Assembly: GCA_033782935.1 (NCBI GenBank)
Contig: JAWQEG010000169.1
Location: 558,001 to 622,000 of the forward strand
DNA: 64,000 nt
Direction: 5' to 3'
From: Petrolisthes cinctipes
Lineage: Eukaryota > Arthropoda > Malacostraca > Decapoda > Porcellanidae
The position numbers were made by a program, and so were the translations under genes. Positions 24,701-38,273 of this stretch are shown piece by piece. The notes below the pieces were generated by a model. That model was not told the DNA's origin. It worked only from the letters and a program-made list of their open reading frames with translations, and made no database searches. Within the stretch, counting starts at the first letter, position 1, and the number at the start of each line of letters is the position of its first letter.

Positions 24701-26506
24701 TTTGGGCACCTAAAAGATCGATTTTCAGTATGTTTTTGGCCTGTATTTTGAAAATACTCTAACACGGAGTAGGCATGTACAGATACCTTCTGGGACCTCT
24801 AAATATCGAATTTTCGGATGTTTTGGGACTGAATTTGAGATATCGATTTTTTTGCACTTAAAATGTCGAATTTTAGCATGTTTTTAGCCTATAATTTGAA
24901 AATATTCTAGCACTGTGTAGGCATGTACAGATTGCTTCTGGGACCCCAAAATATTGAATTTTCTGGTGTTTTGAGCCTGAATTTGAGATATAAACAGGTA
25001 CAGAAGATACATGCACATATTGACTTTGGGCATCTAAAATATCGATTTTCAGCATGTTTTGGGCCTGTATTTTGAAAATACTCTAACACTGAGTAGGCAT
25101 GTACAGATTGCTTCTGGGACCCCAAAATATTGAATTTTCGGGTGTTTTGAGCCTGAATTTGAGATATAAACGGGTACAGAAGATGCATGCACATGTCGAC
25201 TTTTGTGCACCTAAAAGATCGATTTTCAGTATGTTTTGAGCATGTATTTTGAAAATACTCTAACACGGAGTAGGCATGTGCAGATCGCTTATGGGACCCC
25301 TAAATATCGAATTTTCGGGTGTTTAGGGCCAGAATTTGAGATATAAACGGGTACAGAAGATGCATGCACATATCGACTTTTGTGCATCTAAAAGATCGAT
25401 TTTCAGTATGTTTTGAGCATGTATTTTGAAAATAACTCTAACACGGAGTAGGCATGTACAGATCGCTTCTGGGACCCCTAAATATCGAATTTTCGGGTGT
25501 TTTGGGACTGAATTTGAGATATCGACTTTTGTGCACCTAAAAGATCGATTTTCAGTATGTTTTTGGCCTGTATTTTGAAAATACTCTAACACGGAGTAAG
25601 CATGTACAGATACCTTCTGGGACCTCTAAATATCGAATTTTCGGGTGTTTTGGGACTGAATTTGAGATATCGATTTTTTGGCCCCTAAAATGTCGATTTT
25701 CAGCATGTTTTTAGCCTATATTTTGAAAATATTCTAGCACTGTGTAGGCATGTACAGATTGCTTCTGGGACCCCAAAATATTGAATTTTCGGGTGTTTTG
25801 AGCCAGAATTTGAGATATAGACGGGTACAGAAGATAAATGCACATATTGACTTTGGGCATCTAAAATATCGATTTTCAGCATGTTTTGGGCCTGTATTTT
25901 GAAAGTACTCTAACACTGAGTAGGCATGTACAGATTGCTTCTGGGACCCCAAAATATTGAATTTTCGGGTGTTTTAAGCCTGAATTTGAGATATAAACGG
26001 GTACTGAAGATGCATGCACATATCGACTTTTGTGCACCTAAAAGATCGATTTTCAGTATGTTTTGAGCATGTATTTTGAAAATACTCTAACACGGAGTAG
26101 GCATGTACAGATCGCTTTTGGGACCCCTAAATATCGAATTTTCGGGTGTTTTGGGACTGAATTTGAGATATCGACTTTTTGGCACCTAAAAGATCGATTT
26201 TTAGCATGTTTTTAGCCTATATTTTGAAAATATTCTAGCACTGAGTAGGCATGTACAGATTGCTTCTGGGACCCCAAAATATTGAATTTTCGGGTGTTTT
26301 AAGCCTGAATTTGAGATATAAACGGGTACTGAAGATGCATGCACATATCGACTTTTGTGCACCTAAAAGATCGATTTTCAGTATGTTTTGAGCATGTATT
26401 TTGAAAATACTCTAACACGGAGTAGGCATGTACAGATCGCTTCTGGGACCCCTAAATATCGAATTTTCGGGTGTTTTGGGACTGAATTTGAGATATCGAC
26501 TTTTTG

Positions 26507-29500
26507 GCACCTAAAAGATCGATTTTTAGCATGTTTTTAGCCTATATTTTGAAAATATTCTAGCACTGAGTAGGCATGTACAGATTGCTTCTGGGACCCC
26601 AAAATATTGAATTTTCGGGTGTTTTGAGCCTGAATTTGAGATATAAACGGGTACAGAAGATACATGCACATATTGACTTTGGGATCCAAAAATATCGATT
26701 TTCAGCATGTTTTGGGCCTGAATTTTGAAAATACTCTAACACGGAGTAGGCATGTACAGATCGCTTCAGGGACCCCAAAATATCGAATTTTCGGGTGTTT
26801 AGGGCCAGAATTTGAGATATAAACGGGTACAGAAGATGCATGCACATATCGACTTTTGGGCACCTAAAAGATCGATTTTCAGTATGTTTTTGGCCTGTAT
26901 TTTGAAAATACTCTAACACGGAGTACAGATACCTTCTGGGACCTCTAAATATCGAATTTTCGGGTGTTTTGGGACTGAATTTGAGATATCGATTTTTTGG
27001 CACCTAAAATGTCGATTTTTAGCATGTTTTTAGCCTATATTTTAAAAATTTTCTAGCACTGTGTAGGCATGTACAGATTGCTTCTGGGACCCCAAAATAT
27101 TGAATTTTCGGGTGTTTGAGCCTGAATTTGAGATATAAACGGGTACAGAAGATACATGCACATATTGACTTTGGGCATCTAAAATATCGATTTTCAGCAT
27201 GTTTTGGGCCTGTATTTTGAAAATACTCTAACACTGAGTAGGCATGTACAGATTGCTTCTGGGACCCCAAAATATTGAATTTTCGGGTGTTTTAAGCCTG
27301 AATTTGAGATATAAACGGGTACTGAAGATGCATGCACATATCGACTTTTGTGCACCTAAAAGATCGAATTTCAGTATGTTTTGAGCATGTATTTTGAAAA
27401 TACTCTAACACGGAGTAGGCATGTACAGATCGCTTCTGGGACCCCTAAATATCGAATTTTCGGGTGTTTTGGGACTGAATTTGAGATATCGACTTTTTGG
27501 CATTTAAAAGATCGATTTTTAGCATGTTTTTAGCCTATATTTTGAAAATATTCTAGCACTGAGTAGGCATGTACAGATTGCTTCTGGGACCCCAAAATAT
27601 TGAATTTTCGGGTGTTTTGAGCCTGAATTTGAGATATAAACGGGTACAGAAGATACATGCACATATTGACTTTGGGCACCAAAAATATCGATTTTCAGTA
27701 TGTTTTGGGCCTGAATTTTGAAAATACTCTAACACTGAGTAGGCATGTACAGATCGCTTCTGGGACCCCAAAATATCGAATTTTCGGGTGTTTAGGGCCA
27801 GAATTTGAGATATAAACGGGTACAGAAGATGCATGCACATATCGACTTTTGGGCACCTAAAAGATCGATTTTCAGTATGTTTTTGGCCTGTATTTTGAAA
27901 ATACTCTAACACGGAGTAGGCATGTACAGATACCTTCTGGGACCTCTAAATATCGAATTTTCGGGTGTTTTGGGACTGAATTTGAGATATCGATTTTTTG
28001 GCACCTAAAATGTCGATTTTTAGCATGTTTTTAGCCTATATTTTGAAAATATTCTAGCACTGTGTAGGCATGTACAGATTGCTTCTGGGACCCCAAAATA
28101 TTGAATTTTCGGGTGTTTTGAGCCTGAATTTGTGATATAAACGGGTACAGAAGATACATGCACATATTGACTTTTGGCATCTAAAATATCGATTTTCAGC
28201 ATGTTTTGGGCCTGTATTTTGAAAATACTCTAACACTGAGTAGGCATGTGCAGATTGCTTCTGGGACCCCAAAATATTGAATTTTCGGGTGTTTTGATCC
28301 TGAATTTGAGATATAAACGGGTACTGAAGATGCATGCACATATCGACTTTTGTGCACCTAAAAGATCGATTTTCAGTATGTTTTGAGCATGTATTTTGAA
28401 AATACTCTAACACGGAGTAGGCATGTGCAGATCGCTTCTGGGACCCCTAAATATCGAATTTTCGGGTGTTTTGGGACTGAATTTGAGATATCGACTTTTT
28501 GGCACCTAAAAGATCGATTTTTAGCATGTTTTTAGCCTATATTTTGAAAAGCACTGTACAGATTGCTTCTGGGAACCCAAAATATTGAATTTTCGGGTGT
28601 TTTGAGCCTGAATTTGAGATATAAACGGGTACAGAAGATACATGCACATATTGACTTTGGGCACCAAAAATATCGATTTTCAGCATGTTTTGGGCCTGAA
28701 TTTTGAAAATACTCTAACACGGAGTAGGCATGTACAGATCGCTTCTGGGACCCTAAAATATCGAATTTTCGGGTGTTTAGGGCCAGAATTTGAGATATAA
28801 ACGGGTACAGAAGATGCATGCACATATCGACTTTGGGCACCTAAAAGATCGATTTTCAGTATGTTTTTGGCCTGTATTTTGAAAATACTCTAACACGGAG
28901 TACAGATACCTTCTGGGACCTCTAAATATCGAATTTTCGGGTGTTTTGGGACTGAATTTGAGATATCGATTTTTTGGCACCTAAAATGTCGATTTTTAGC
29001 ATGTTTTTAGCCTATATTTTGAAAATATTCTAGCACTGTACAGATTGCTTCTGTGACCCCAAAATATGGAATTTTCGGGTGTTTTGAGCCTGAATTTGAG
29101 ATATAAACGGGTACAGAAGATACATGCACATATTGACTTTGGGCACCAAAAATATCGATTTTCAGCATGTTTTGGGCCTGAATTTTGAAAATACTCTAAC
29201 ACGGAGTAGGCATGTACAGATCGCTTCTGGGACCCCTAAATATCGAATTTTCGGGTGTTTTGGGTCTGAATTTGAGATATCGATTTTTTGGCACCTAAAA
29301 TGTCGATTTTTAGCATGTTTGTAGCCTATAATTTGAAAATATTCTAGCACTGTGTAGGCATGTACAGATTGCTTCTGGGACCCCAAAATATTGAATTTTT
29401 GGGTGTTTTGAGCTTGAATTTGAGATATAAACGGGTACAGAAGATACATGCACATATTGACTTTGGGCATCTAAAATATCGATTTTCAGCATGTTTTGGG

Positions 29501-32500
29501 ACTGTATTTTGAAAATACTCTAACACTTAGTAGGCATGTACAGATTGCTTCTGGGACCCCAAAATATTGAATTTTCAGGTGTTTTGAGCCTGAATTTGAG
29601 ATATAAACGGGTACTGAAGATGCATGCACATATCGACTTTTGTGCACCTAAAAGATCGATTTTCAGTATGTTTTGAGCATGTATTTTGAAAATACTCTAA
29701 CACGGAGTAGGCATGTACATATCGCTTCTGGGACCCCTAAATATCGAATTTTCGGGTGTTTTGGGACTGAATTTGAGATATCGACTTTTTGGCACCTAAA
29801 AGATCGATTTTTAGTATGTTTTTAGCCTATATTTTGAAAATATTCTAGCACTGAGTAGGCATGTACAGATTGCTTCTGGGACCCCAAAATATTGAATTTT
29901 CGGGTGTTTTGAGCCTGAATTTGAGATATAAACGGGTACAGAAGATACATGCACATATTGACTTTGGGCACCAAAAATATCGATTTTCAGCATGTTTTGG
30001 GCCTGAATTTTGAAAATACTCTAACACGGAGTAGGCATGTACAGATCGCTTCTGGGACCCCAAAATATCGAATTTTCGGGTGTTTATTGCCAGAATTTGA
30101 GATATAAACGGGTACAGAAGATGCATGCACATATCGACTTTTGGGCACCTAAAAGATCGATTTTCAGTATGTTTTTGGCCTGTATTTTGAAAATACTCTA
30201 ACACGGAGTAGGCATGTACAGATACCTTCTGGGACCTCTAAATAACGAATTTTTTGGGTGTTTTGGGACTGAATTTGAGATATCGATTTTTTGGCACCTA
30301 AAATGTCGATTTTTAGCATGTTTTTAGCCTATATTTTGAAAATATTCTAGCACTGTGTAGGCATGTACAGATTGCTTCTAGGACCCCAAAATATTGAATT
30401 TTCGGGTGTTTTGAGCCTGAATTTGAGATATAAACGGGTACAGAAGATACATGCACATATTGACTTTGGGCATCTAAAATATAGATTTTCAGCATGTTTT
30501 GGGCCTGTATTTTGAAAATACTCTAACACTGAGTAGGCATGTACAGATTGCTTCTGGGACCCCAAAATATTGAATTTTCTGGTGTTTTGAGCCTGAATTT
30601 GAGATATAAACGGGTACTAAAGATGCATGCACATGTCGACTTTTGTGCACCTAAAAGATCGATTTTCAGTATGTTTTGAGCATGTATTATGAAAATCCTC
30701 TAACACGGAGTAGGCATGTACACATCGCTTCTGGGACCCCTAAATATCGAATTTGCGGGTGTTTTGGGACTGAATTTGAGATATCGACTTTTTGGCACCT
30801 AAAAGATCGATTTTTAGCATGTTTTTAGCCTATATTTTGAAAATATTCTAGCACTGAGTAGGCATGTACAGATTGCTTCTGGGACCCCAAAATATTGAAT
30901 TTTCAGGTGTTTTGAGCCTGAATTTGAGATATAAACGGGTACAGAAGATACATGCACATATTGACTTTGGGAACCAAAAATATCGATTTTCAGCATGTTT
31001 TGGGCCTGAATTTTGAAAATACTCTAACACGGAGTAGGCATGTACAGATCGCTTCTGGGACCCCAAAATATCGAATTTTCGGGTGTTTAGGGCCAGAATT
31101 TGAGATATAAACGGGTACAGAAGATGCATGCACATATCGACTTTTGGGCACCTAAAAGATCGATTTTCAGTAAGTTTTTGGCCTGTATTTTGAAAATACT
31201 CTAACACGGAGTAGGCATGTACAGATACCTTCTGGGACCTCTAAATAACGAATTTTTTGGGTGTTTTGGGACTGAATTTGAGATAAAGATTTTTTGGCAC
31301 CTAAAATGTCGATTTTTAGCATGTTTTTAGCCTATATTTTGAAAATATTCTAGCACTGTGTAGGCATGTACAGATTGCTTCTAGGACCCCAAAATATTGA
31401 ATTTTCGGGTGTTTTGAGCCTGAATTTGAGATATAAACGGGTACAGAAGATACATGCACATATTGACTTTGGGCATCTAAAATATCGATTTTCAGCATGT
31501 TTTGGGCCTGTATTTTGAAAATCCTCTAACACTGAGTAGGCATGTACAGATTGCTTCTGGGACCCCAAAATATTGAATTTTCGGGTGTTTTGAGCCTGAA
31601 TTTGAGATATAAACGGGTACTGAAGATGCATGCACATGTCGACTTTTGTGCACCTAAAAGATCGATTTTCAGTATGTTTTGAGCATGTATTTTGAAAATA
31701 CTCTAACACGGAGTAGGCATGTACAGATCGCTTCTGGGACCCCTAAATATCGAATTTGCGGGTGTTTTGGGACTGAATTTGAGATATCGACTTTTTGGCA
31801 CCTAAAAGATCGATTTTTAGCATGTTTTTAAAAAGCCTATATTTTGAAAATATTCTAGCACTGAGTAGGCATGTACAGATTGCTTCTGGGACCCCAAAAT
31901 ATTGAATTTTCGGGTGTTTTAAGCCTGAATTTGAGATATAAACGGGTACTGAAGATGCATGCACATATCGACTTCTGTGCCCCTAAAAGATCGATTTTCA
32001 GTATGTTTTGAGCATGTAGTTTGAAAATACTCTAACACGGAGTAGACATGTACAGATCGCTTCTGGGACCCCAAAATATCGAATTTTCGGGTGTTTAGGG
32101 CCAGAATTTGAGATATAAACGGGTACAGAAGATTCATGCACATATCGACTTTTGGGCACCTAAAAGATCGATTTTCAGTATGTTTTTGGCCTGTATTTTG
32201 AAAATACTCTAACACGGAGTAGGCATGTACAGATCGCTTCTGGGACCCCTAAATATCGAATTTTCGGGTGTTTTGGGACTGAATTTGAGATATCGACTTT
32301 TTGGCACCTAAAAGATCGATTTTTAGCATGTTTTTAGCCTATATTTTGAAAATATTCTAGCACTGAGTAGGCATGTACAGATTGCTTCTGGGACCCCAAA
32401 ATATTGAATTTTCGGGTGTTTTGAGCCTGAATTTGAGATATAAACGGGTACAGAAGATACATGCACATATTGACTTTGGGAACCAAAAATATCGATTTTC

Positions 32501-35500
32501 AGCATGTTTTGGGCCTGAATTTTGAAAATACTCTAACACGGAGTAGGCATGTACAGATCGCTTCTGGGACCTCAAAATATCGAATTTTCGGGTGTTTAGG
32601 GCCAGAATTTGAGATATAAACGGGTACAGAAGATGCATGCACATATCGACTTTTGGGCACCTAAAAGATCGATTTTCAGTATGTTTTTGGCCTGTATTTT
32701 GTAAATACTCTAACACGGAGTAGGCATGTACAGATACCTTCTGGGACCTCTAAATATCGAATTTTCGGATGTTTTGGGACTGAATTTGAGATATCGATTT
32801 TTTGGCACCTAAAATGTCGATTTTTAGCATGTTTTTAGCCTATATTTTGAAAATATTCTAGCACTGTGTAGGCATGTACAGATTGCTTCTGGGACCCCAA
32901 AATATTGAATTTTCGGGTGTTTTGAGCCTGAATTTGAGATATAAACGGGTACAGAAGATACATGCACATATTGACTTTGGGCATCTAAAATATCGATTTT
33001 CAGCATGTTTTGGGCCTGTATTTTGAAAATACTCTAACACTGAGTAGGCATGTACAGATTGCTTCTGGGACCCCAAAATATTGAATTTTCGGGTGTTTTG
33101 AGCCTGAATTTGAGATATAAACGGGTACAGAAGATACATGCACATATCGACTTTTGTGCACCTAAAAGATCGATTTTCAGTATGTTTTGAGCATGTATTT
33201 TGAAAATACTCTAACACGGAGTAGGCATGTGCAGATCGCTTTTTGGGACCCCTAAATATCGAATTTTCGGGTGTTTTGGGACTGAATTTGAGATATCGAG
33301 TTTTTGGCACTTAAAAGATCGATTTTTCGCATGTTTTTAGCCTATATTTTGAAAATATTCTAGCACTGTACAGATTGCTTTTGGGACCCCAAAATATTGA
33401 ATTTTCGGGTGTTTTGAGCCTGAATTTGAGATATAAACGGGTACTGAAGATGCATGCACATATCGACTTCTGTGCACCTAAAAGATCGATTTTCAGTATG
33501 TTTTGAGCATGTATTTTGAAAATACTCTAACACGGAGTAGACATGTACAGATCGCTTCTGGGACCCTAAAATATCGAATTTTCGGGTGTTTACGGCCAGA
33601 ATTTGAGATATAAACGGGTACAGAAGATGCATGCACATATCGACTTTTGGGCACCTAAAAGATCGATTTTCAGTATGTTTTTGGCCTGTATTTTGAAAAT
33701 ACTCTAACACGGAGTAGGCATGTACAGATACATTCTGGGACCTCTAAATAACGAATTTTTTTGGTGTTTTGGGACTGAATTTGAGATATCGATTTTTTGG
33801 CACCTTAAATGTCGATTTTTAGCATGTTTTTAGCCTATATTTTGAAAATATTCTAACACTGTGTAGGCATGTACAGATTGCTTCTGGGACCCCAAAATAT
33901 TGAATTTTCGGGTGTTTTGAGCCTGAATTTGAGATATAAACGGGTACAGAAGATACATGCACATATTGACTTTGGGCATCTAAAATATAGATTTTCAGCA
34001 TGTTTTGGGCCTGTATTTTGAAAATACTCTAACACTGAGTAGGCATGTACAGATTGCTTCTGGGGCCCCAAAATATTGAATTTTCGGGTGTTTTGAGCCT
34101 GAATTTGAGATATAAACGGGTACAGAAGATGCATGCACATGTCGACTTTTGTGCACCTAAAAGATCGATTTTCAGTATGTTTTGAGCATGTATTTTGAAA
34201 ATACTCTAACACGGAGTAGGCATGTACAGATCGCTTCTGGGACCCCTAAATATCGAATTTGCGGGTGTTTTGGGACTGAATTTGAGATATCGACTTTTTG
34301 GCACCTAAAAGATCGATTTTTAGCATGTTTTTAGCATATATTTTGAAAATATTCTAGCACTGAGTAGGCATGTACAGATTGCTTCTGGGACCCCAAAATA
34401 TTGAATTTTCGGGTGTTTTGAGCCTGAATTTGAGATATAAACGGGTACAGAAGATACATGCACATATTGACTTTGGGAACCAAAAATATCGATTTTCAGC
34501 ATGTTTTGGGCCTGAATTTTGAAAATACTCTAACACGGAGTAGGCATGTACAGATCGCTTCTGGGACCCCAAAATATCGAATTTTCGGGTGTTTAGGGCC
34601 AGAATTTGAGATATAAACGGGTACAGAAGATGCATGCACATATCGACTTTTGGGCAAATAAAAGATCGATTTTCAGTATGTTTTTGGCCTGTATTTTGAA
34701 ATTACTCTAACACGGAGTAGGCATGTACAGATACCTTCTGGGACCTCTAAATATCGAATTTTCGGGTGTTTTGGGACTGAATTTGATATATCGATTTTTT
34801 GGCACCTAAAATGTCGATTTTTAGCATGTTTTTAGCCTATATTTTGAAAATATTCTAGCACTGTGTAGGCATGTACAGATTGCTTCTGGGACCCCAAAAT
34901 ATTGAATTTTCGGGTGTTTTGAGCCTGAATTTGAGATATAAACGGGTACAGAAGATACATGCACATATCGACTTTTGGGCACCTAAAAGATCGATTTTCA
35001 GTATGTTTTTGGCCTGTATTTTGAAAATACTCTAACACGGAGTAGGCATGTACAGATACCTTCTGGGACCTCTAAATATCGAATTTTCGGATGTTTTGGG
35101 ACTGAATTTGAGATATCGATTTTTTTGCACTTAAAATGTCGAATTTTAGCATGTTTTTAGCCTATAATTTGAAAATATTCTAGCACTGTGTAGGCATGTA
35201 CAGATTGCTTCTGGGACCCCAAAATATTGAATTTTCTGGTGTTTTGAGCCTGAATTTGAGATATAAACAGGTACAGAAGATACATGCACATATTGACTTT
35301 GGGCATCTAAAATATCGATTTTCAGCATGTTTTGGGCCTGTATTTTGAAAATACTCTAACACTGAGTAGGCATGTACAGATTGCTTCTGGGACCCCAAAA
35401 TATTGAATTTTCGGGTGTTTTGAGCCTGAATTTGAGATATAAACGGGTACAGAAGATGCATGCACATGTCGACTTTTGTGCACCTAAAAGATCGATTTTC

Positions 35501-36779
35501 AGTATGTTTTGAGCATGTATTTTGAAAATACTCTAACACGGAGTAGGCATGTGCAGATCGCTTATGGGACCCCTAAATATCGAATTTTCGGGTGTTTAGG
35601 GCCAGAATTTGAGATATAAACGGGTACAGAAGATGCATGCACATATCGACTTTTGTGCATCTAAAAGATCGATTTTCAGTATGTTTTGAGCATGTATTTT
35701 GAAAATAACTCTAACACGGAGTAGGCATGTACAGATCGCTTCTGGGACCCCTAAATATCGAATTTTCGGGTGTTTTGGGACTGAATTTGAGATATCGACT
35801 TTTGTGCACCTAAAAGATCGATTTTCAGTATGTTTTTGGCCTGTATTTTGAAAATACTCTAACACGGAGTAAGCATGTACAGATACCTTCTGGGACCTCT
35901 AAATATCGAATTTTCGGGTGTTTTGGGACTGAATTTGAGATATCGATTTTTTGGCCCCTAAAATGTCGATTTTCAGCATGTTTTTAGCCTATATTTTGAA
36001 AATATTCTAGCACTGTGTAGGCATGTACAGATTGCTTCTGGGACCCCAAAATATTGAATTTTCGGGTGTTTTGAGCCAGAATTTGAGATATAGACGGGTA
36101 CAGAAGATAAATGCACATATTGACTTTGGGCATCTAAAATATCGATTTTCAGCATGTTTTGGGCCTGTATTTTGAAAGTACTCTAACACTGAGTAGGCAT
36201 GTACAGATTGCTTCTGGGACCCCAAAATATTGAATTTTCGGGTGTTTTAAGCCTGAATTTGAGATATAAACGGGTACTGAAGATGCATGCACATATCGAC
36301 TTTTGTGCACCTAAAAGATCGATTTTCAGTATGTTTTGAGCATGTATTTTGAAAATACTCTAACACGGAGTAGGCATGTACAGATCGCTTTTGGGACCCC
36401 TAAATATCGAATTTTCGGGTGTTTTGGGACTGAATTTGAGATATCGACTTTTTGGCACCTAAAAGATCGATTTTTAGCATGTTTTTAGCCTATATTTTGA
36501 AAATATTCTAGCACTGAGTAGGCATGTACAGATTGCTTCTGGGACCCCAAAATATTGAATTTTCGGGTGTTTTAAGCCTGAATTTGAGATATAAACGGGT
36601 ACTGAAGATGCATGCACATATCGACTTTTGTGCACCTAAAAGATCGATTTTCAGTATGTTTTGAGCATGTATTTTGAAAATACTCTAACACGGAGTAGGC
36701 ATGTACAGATCGCTTCTGGGACCCCTAAATATCGAATTTTCGGGTGTTTTGGGACTGAATTTGAGATATCGACTTTTTG
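26507..36779 (+). repeat. 10,273-bp superunit, second copy
   Basis: It follows the first copy directly and repeats all 62 monomers at the same lengths. Differences I noticed: 17,870 A/28,143 G; 19,807 A/30,080 G; 20,307 G/30,580 T; 20,632 G/30,905 A; 21,708 A/31,981 C; 24,108 T/34,381 G. A full alignment may reveal a few more, but identity is clearly above 99.8%. Similarity to a third copy stops around 36,955, where gggcacc appears instead of gggatcc. Confidence 0.92.
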
Positions 36780-38273
36780 GCACCTAAAAGATCGATTTTT
36801 AGCATGTTTTTAGCCTATATTTTGAAAATATTCTAGCACTGAGTAGGCATGTACAGATTGCTTCTGGGACCCCAAAATATTGAATTTTCGGGTGTTTTGA
36901 GCCTGAATTTGAGATATAAACGGGTACAGAAGATACATGCACATATTGACTTTGGGCACCAAAAATATCGATTTTCAGCATGTTTTGGGCCTGAATTTTG
37001 AAAATACTCTAACACGGAGTAGGCATGTACAGATCGCTTCTGGGACCCCAAAATATCGAATTTTCGGGTGTTTAGGGCCAGAATTTGAGATATAAACGGG
37101 TACAGAAGATGCATGCACATATCGACTTTTGGGCACCTAAAAGATCGATTTTCAGTATGTTTTTGGCCTGTATTTTGAAAATACTCTAACACGGAGTAGG
37201 CATGTACAGATACCTTCTGGGACCTCTAAATATCGAATTTTCGGTTGTTTTGGGACTGAATTTGAGATATCGATTTTTTGGCACCTAAAATGTCGATTTT
37301 TAGCATGTTTTTAGCCTATATTTTGAAAATATTCTAGCACTGTGTAGGCATGTACAGATTGCTTCTGGGACCCCAAAATATTGAATTTTCGGGTGTTTTG
37401 AGACTGAATTTGTGATATAAACGGGTACAGAAGATACATGCACATATTGACTTTTGGCATCTAAAATATCGATTTTCAGCATGTTTTGGGCCTGTATTTT
37501 GAAAATACTCGAACACTGAGTAGGCATGTGAAGATTGCTTCTGGGACCCCAAAATATTGAATTTTCGGGTGTTTTGAGCCTGAATTTGAGATATAAACGG
37601 GTACTGAAGATGCATGCACATATCGACTTTTGTGCACCTAAAAGATCGATTTTCAGTATGTTTTGAGCATGTATTTTGAAAATACTCTAACACGGAGTAG
37701 GCATGTGCAGATCGCTTCTGGGACCCCTAAATATCGAATTTTCGGGTGTTTTGGGACTGAATTTGAGATATCGACTTTTTGGCACCTAAAAGATCGATGT
37801 TTAGCATGTTTTTAGCCTATATTTTGAAAATATTCTAGCACTGTACAGATTGCTTCTGGGACCCCAAAATATTGAATTTTCGGGTGTTTTGAGCCTGAAT
37901 TTGAGATATAAACGGGTACAGAAGATGCATGCACATACCGACTTCTGTGCACCTAAAAGATCGATTTTCAGTATGTTTTGAGCATGTAGTTTGAAAATAC
38001 TCTAACACGGAGTAGACATGTACAGATCGCTTCTGGGACCCCAAAATATCGAATTTTCGGGTGTTTAGGGCCAGAATATGAGATATAAACGGGTACAGAA
38101 GATTCATGCACATATCGACTTTTGGGCACCTAAAAGATCGATTTTCAGTATGTTTTTGGCCTGTATTTTGAAAATACTCTAACACGGAGTAGGCATGTAC
38201 AGATACCTTCTGGGACCTCTAAATATCGAATTTTCGGATGTTTTGGGACTGAATTTGAGATATCGATTTTTTG
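36780..38273 (+). repeat. Three trimers after the superunit pair
   Basis: Monomers are 176-177-148 (36,780), 176-177-148 (37,281) and 167-177-148 (37,782). Local markers are ttcggttgtttt in the c' monomer at about 37,243, gaatttgtgatat at about 37,411, catgtgaagattg at 37,527 and gatcgatgtttagc at about 37,794. These markers recur in blocks at 40.4, 43-44, 46-47 and 47.5 kb and let the later copies be traced. Confidence 0.88.

Larger units (their letters stand above)
16234..26506 (+). repeat. 10,273-bp superunit, first copy (62 monomers)
   Basis: First of two adjacent copies. Boundaries are set at a monomer edge; the true junction can lie anywhere in about 16,146-16,409. Monomer lengths, grouped: 176-177-140, 175-177-148, 176-177-148 (x2), 159-176-140, 166-148, 176-177-148, 176-177-149, 176-177-148, 176-177-149, 176-177-148, 181-177-148, 176-177-148, 176-177-149, 167-177-149, 176-177-148 (x2), 177-148, 176-177-177-149-148, 176-177-148, 177-148. 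They sum to exactly 10,273. The part from about 16,660 to 21,640 descends from the same source as 8,708-13,872. Confidence 0.92.

Noticed and set aside
26400..26600. Unique boundary sequence between the two 10,273-bp copies
   Set aside because: The junction lies inside ordinary satellite monomers with no novel bases, so the breakpoint can only be given as a range.
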